Assembly: GCA_018896835.1 (NCBI GenBank)
Contig: JAHILS010000029.1
Location: 1-5,152, forward strand
Length of the DNA: 5,152 nt
Direction of reading: 5' to 3'
DNA from: Patescibacteria group bacterium
Lineage (GTDB): Bacteria; Patescibacteriota; Patescibacteriia; UBA9934
Under the pieces are notes generated by a model. The model did not search any database, was not told where the DNA came from, and was given only the letters and a program-made list of their open reading frames with translations. The translations under genes were made by a program, and so were the position numbers. Below are positions 5,018-5,152 of this stretch, piece after piece. Numbering within the stretch: position 1 is the first letter of the stretch; each line of letters begins with the position of its first letter.

Positions 5018-5152
5018 GGCTGGGGATCATCTCAGCAAACCTGGCGGATCGAATGGATGGGAGCAATCCCAAGGCCATTCCATCGCGCCTCCCATGCAAA
5101 CAACCGACAATTGCCGGTGCATCGGAGTCCATCATGTCATGTCGTCCCGAAC
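5018..5152 (+). ncRNA. Candidate structured non-coding RNA, class unknown, cut by window end
   Basis: This stretch is about 57% G+C next to A/T-rich flanks and folds into three consecutive stem-loops. Stem A (5019-5036) has 7 pairs, two of them G-U, with loop ATCA. Stem B (5043-5089) pairs GGCG-GAT-C-GAATGG with CCATTC-C-ATC-G-CGCC, giving 13 pairs, and is topped by GGGA-GCAA-TCCC with a GNRA-type tetraloop. Stem C (5089-5127) joins CTCC, ATGC and ACCG to CGGT, GCAT and GGAG around a 5-base bulge. The G-U pairs and the GNRA loop make sense only on the plus strand, the strand of the upstream promoter. I do not find the hallmark sequences of tmRNA, RNase P RNA, SRP RNA or rRNA. The 3' end is outside the window. 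It could also be a long structured leader of an mRNA. Confidence 0.5.

Noticed and set aside
4989..5152. Open frame on the minus strand across the terminal region
   Set aside because: About 53 codons stay open to the window edge, but several other frames are open there too because G+C is high. The RNA folding and promoter favour a plus-strand RNA.
5018..5152. Assignment of the terminal RNA to tmRNA, RNase P RNA, SRP RNA, 5S rRNA or GEMM riboswitch
   Set aside because: Short resemblances exist (GGGCTG, CCCGAAC, GCAAACC), but the conserved cores of these RNAs, such as GAGGAAAGTC of RNase P or the tmRNA 5' end, are absent.

Overview
The window looks like chromosomal DNA from an AT-rich bacterium with a compact genome. 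The most likely source is an uncultured Patescibacteria (CPR, Parcubacteria-like) lineage, but this rests on style rather than a marker gene. The style is: small genes, tight spacing, almost no recognisable Shine-Dalgarno sites, short leaders, CCA-encoding tRNAs and palindromic intergenic repeats. The standard bacterial code fits: the genes end in TAA and the 596-codon typA frame has no in-frame TGA.

Layout. Positions 20-364 hold two plus-strand tRNA genes, Thr(GGU) and Tyr(GUA). The 184-bp spacer between them contains three tandem 38-bp repeats and a near-perfect 24-bp hairpin. A perfect 32-bp palindrome (366-397) lies between the tRNAs and the convergent minus-strand genes and probably terminates both. 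On the minus strand, in transcription order, come typA/bipA (4386-2596) with its terminator, a small Gly/Cys-rich DUF5320-type gene (2467-2267) with its own promoter and terminator, and then a three-gene unit: a DUF134/UPF0251 helix-turn-helix protein (2180-1899), a ZnuC-type ABC ATPase (1897-1205) and a ZnuB-type ABC-3 permease (1194-418). Divergent from typA is a plus-strand single-domain cupin gene (4484-4846).

The last 306 bases have no convincing protein gene. They hold two identical 17-bp palindromes 67 bp apart, the second followed by a T-run like a terminator. Then comes a sigma-70-like promoter and a G+C-rich stretch that folds into three consecutive stem-loops on the plus strand before the window ends. 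This is a candidate structured RNA that I cannot assign to a known class.

How the genes may work together. The DUF134-ZnuC-ZnuB unit looks like a metal importer carrying its own candidate DNA-binding regulator. A short inverted repeat sits over its extended -10 promoter. The Cys-containing DUF5320 protein just upstream may belong to the same metal context. No substrate-binding protein (ZnuA/TroA type) is in the window. typA (ribosome-associated GTPase) and the cupin gene appear unrelated to the transporter and share overlapping divergent promoters.
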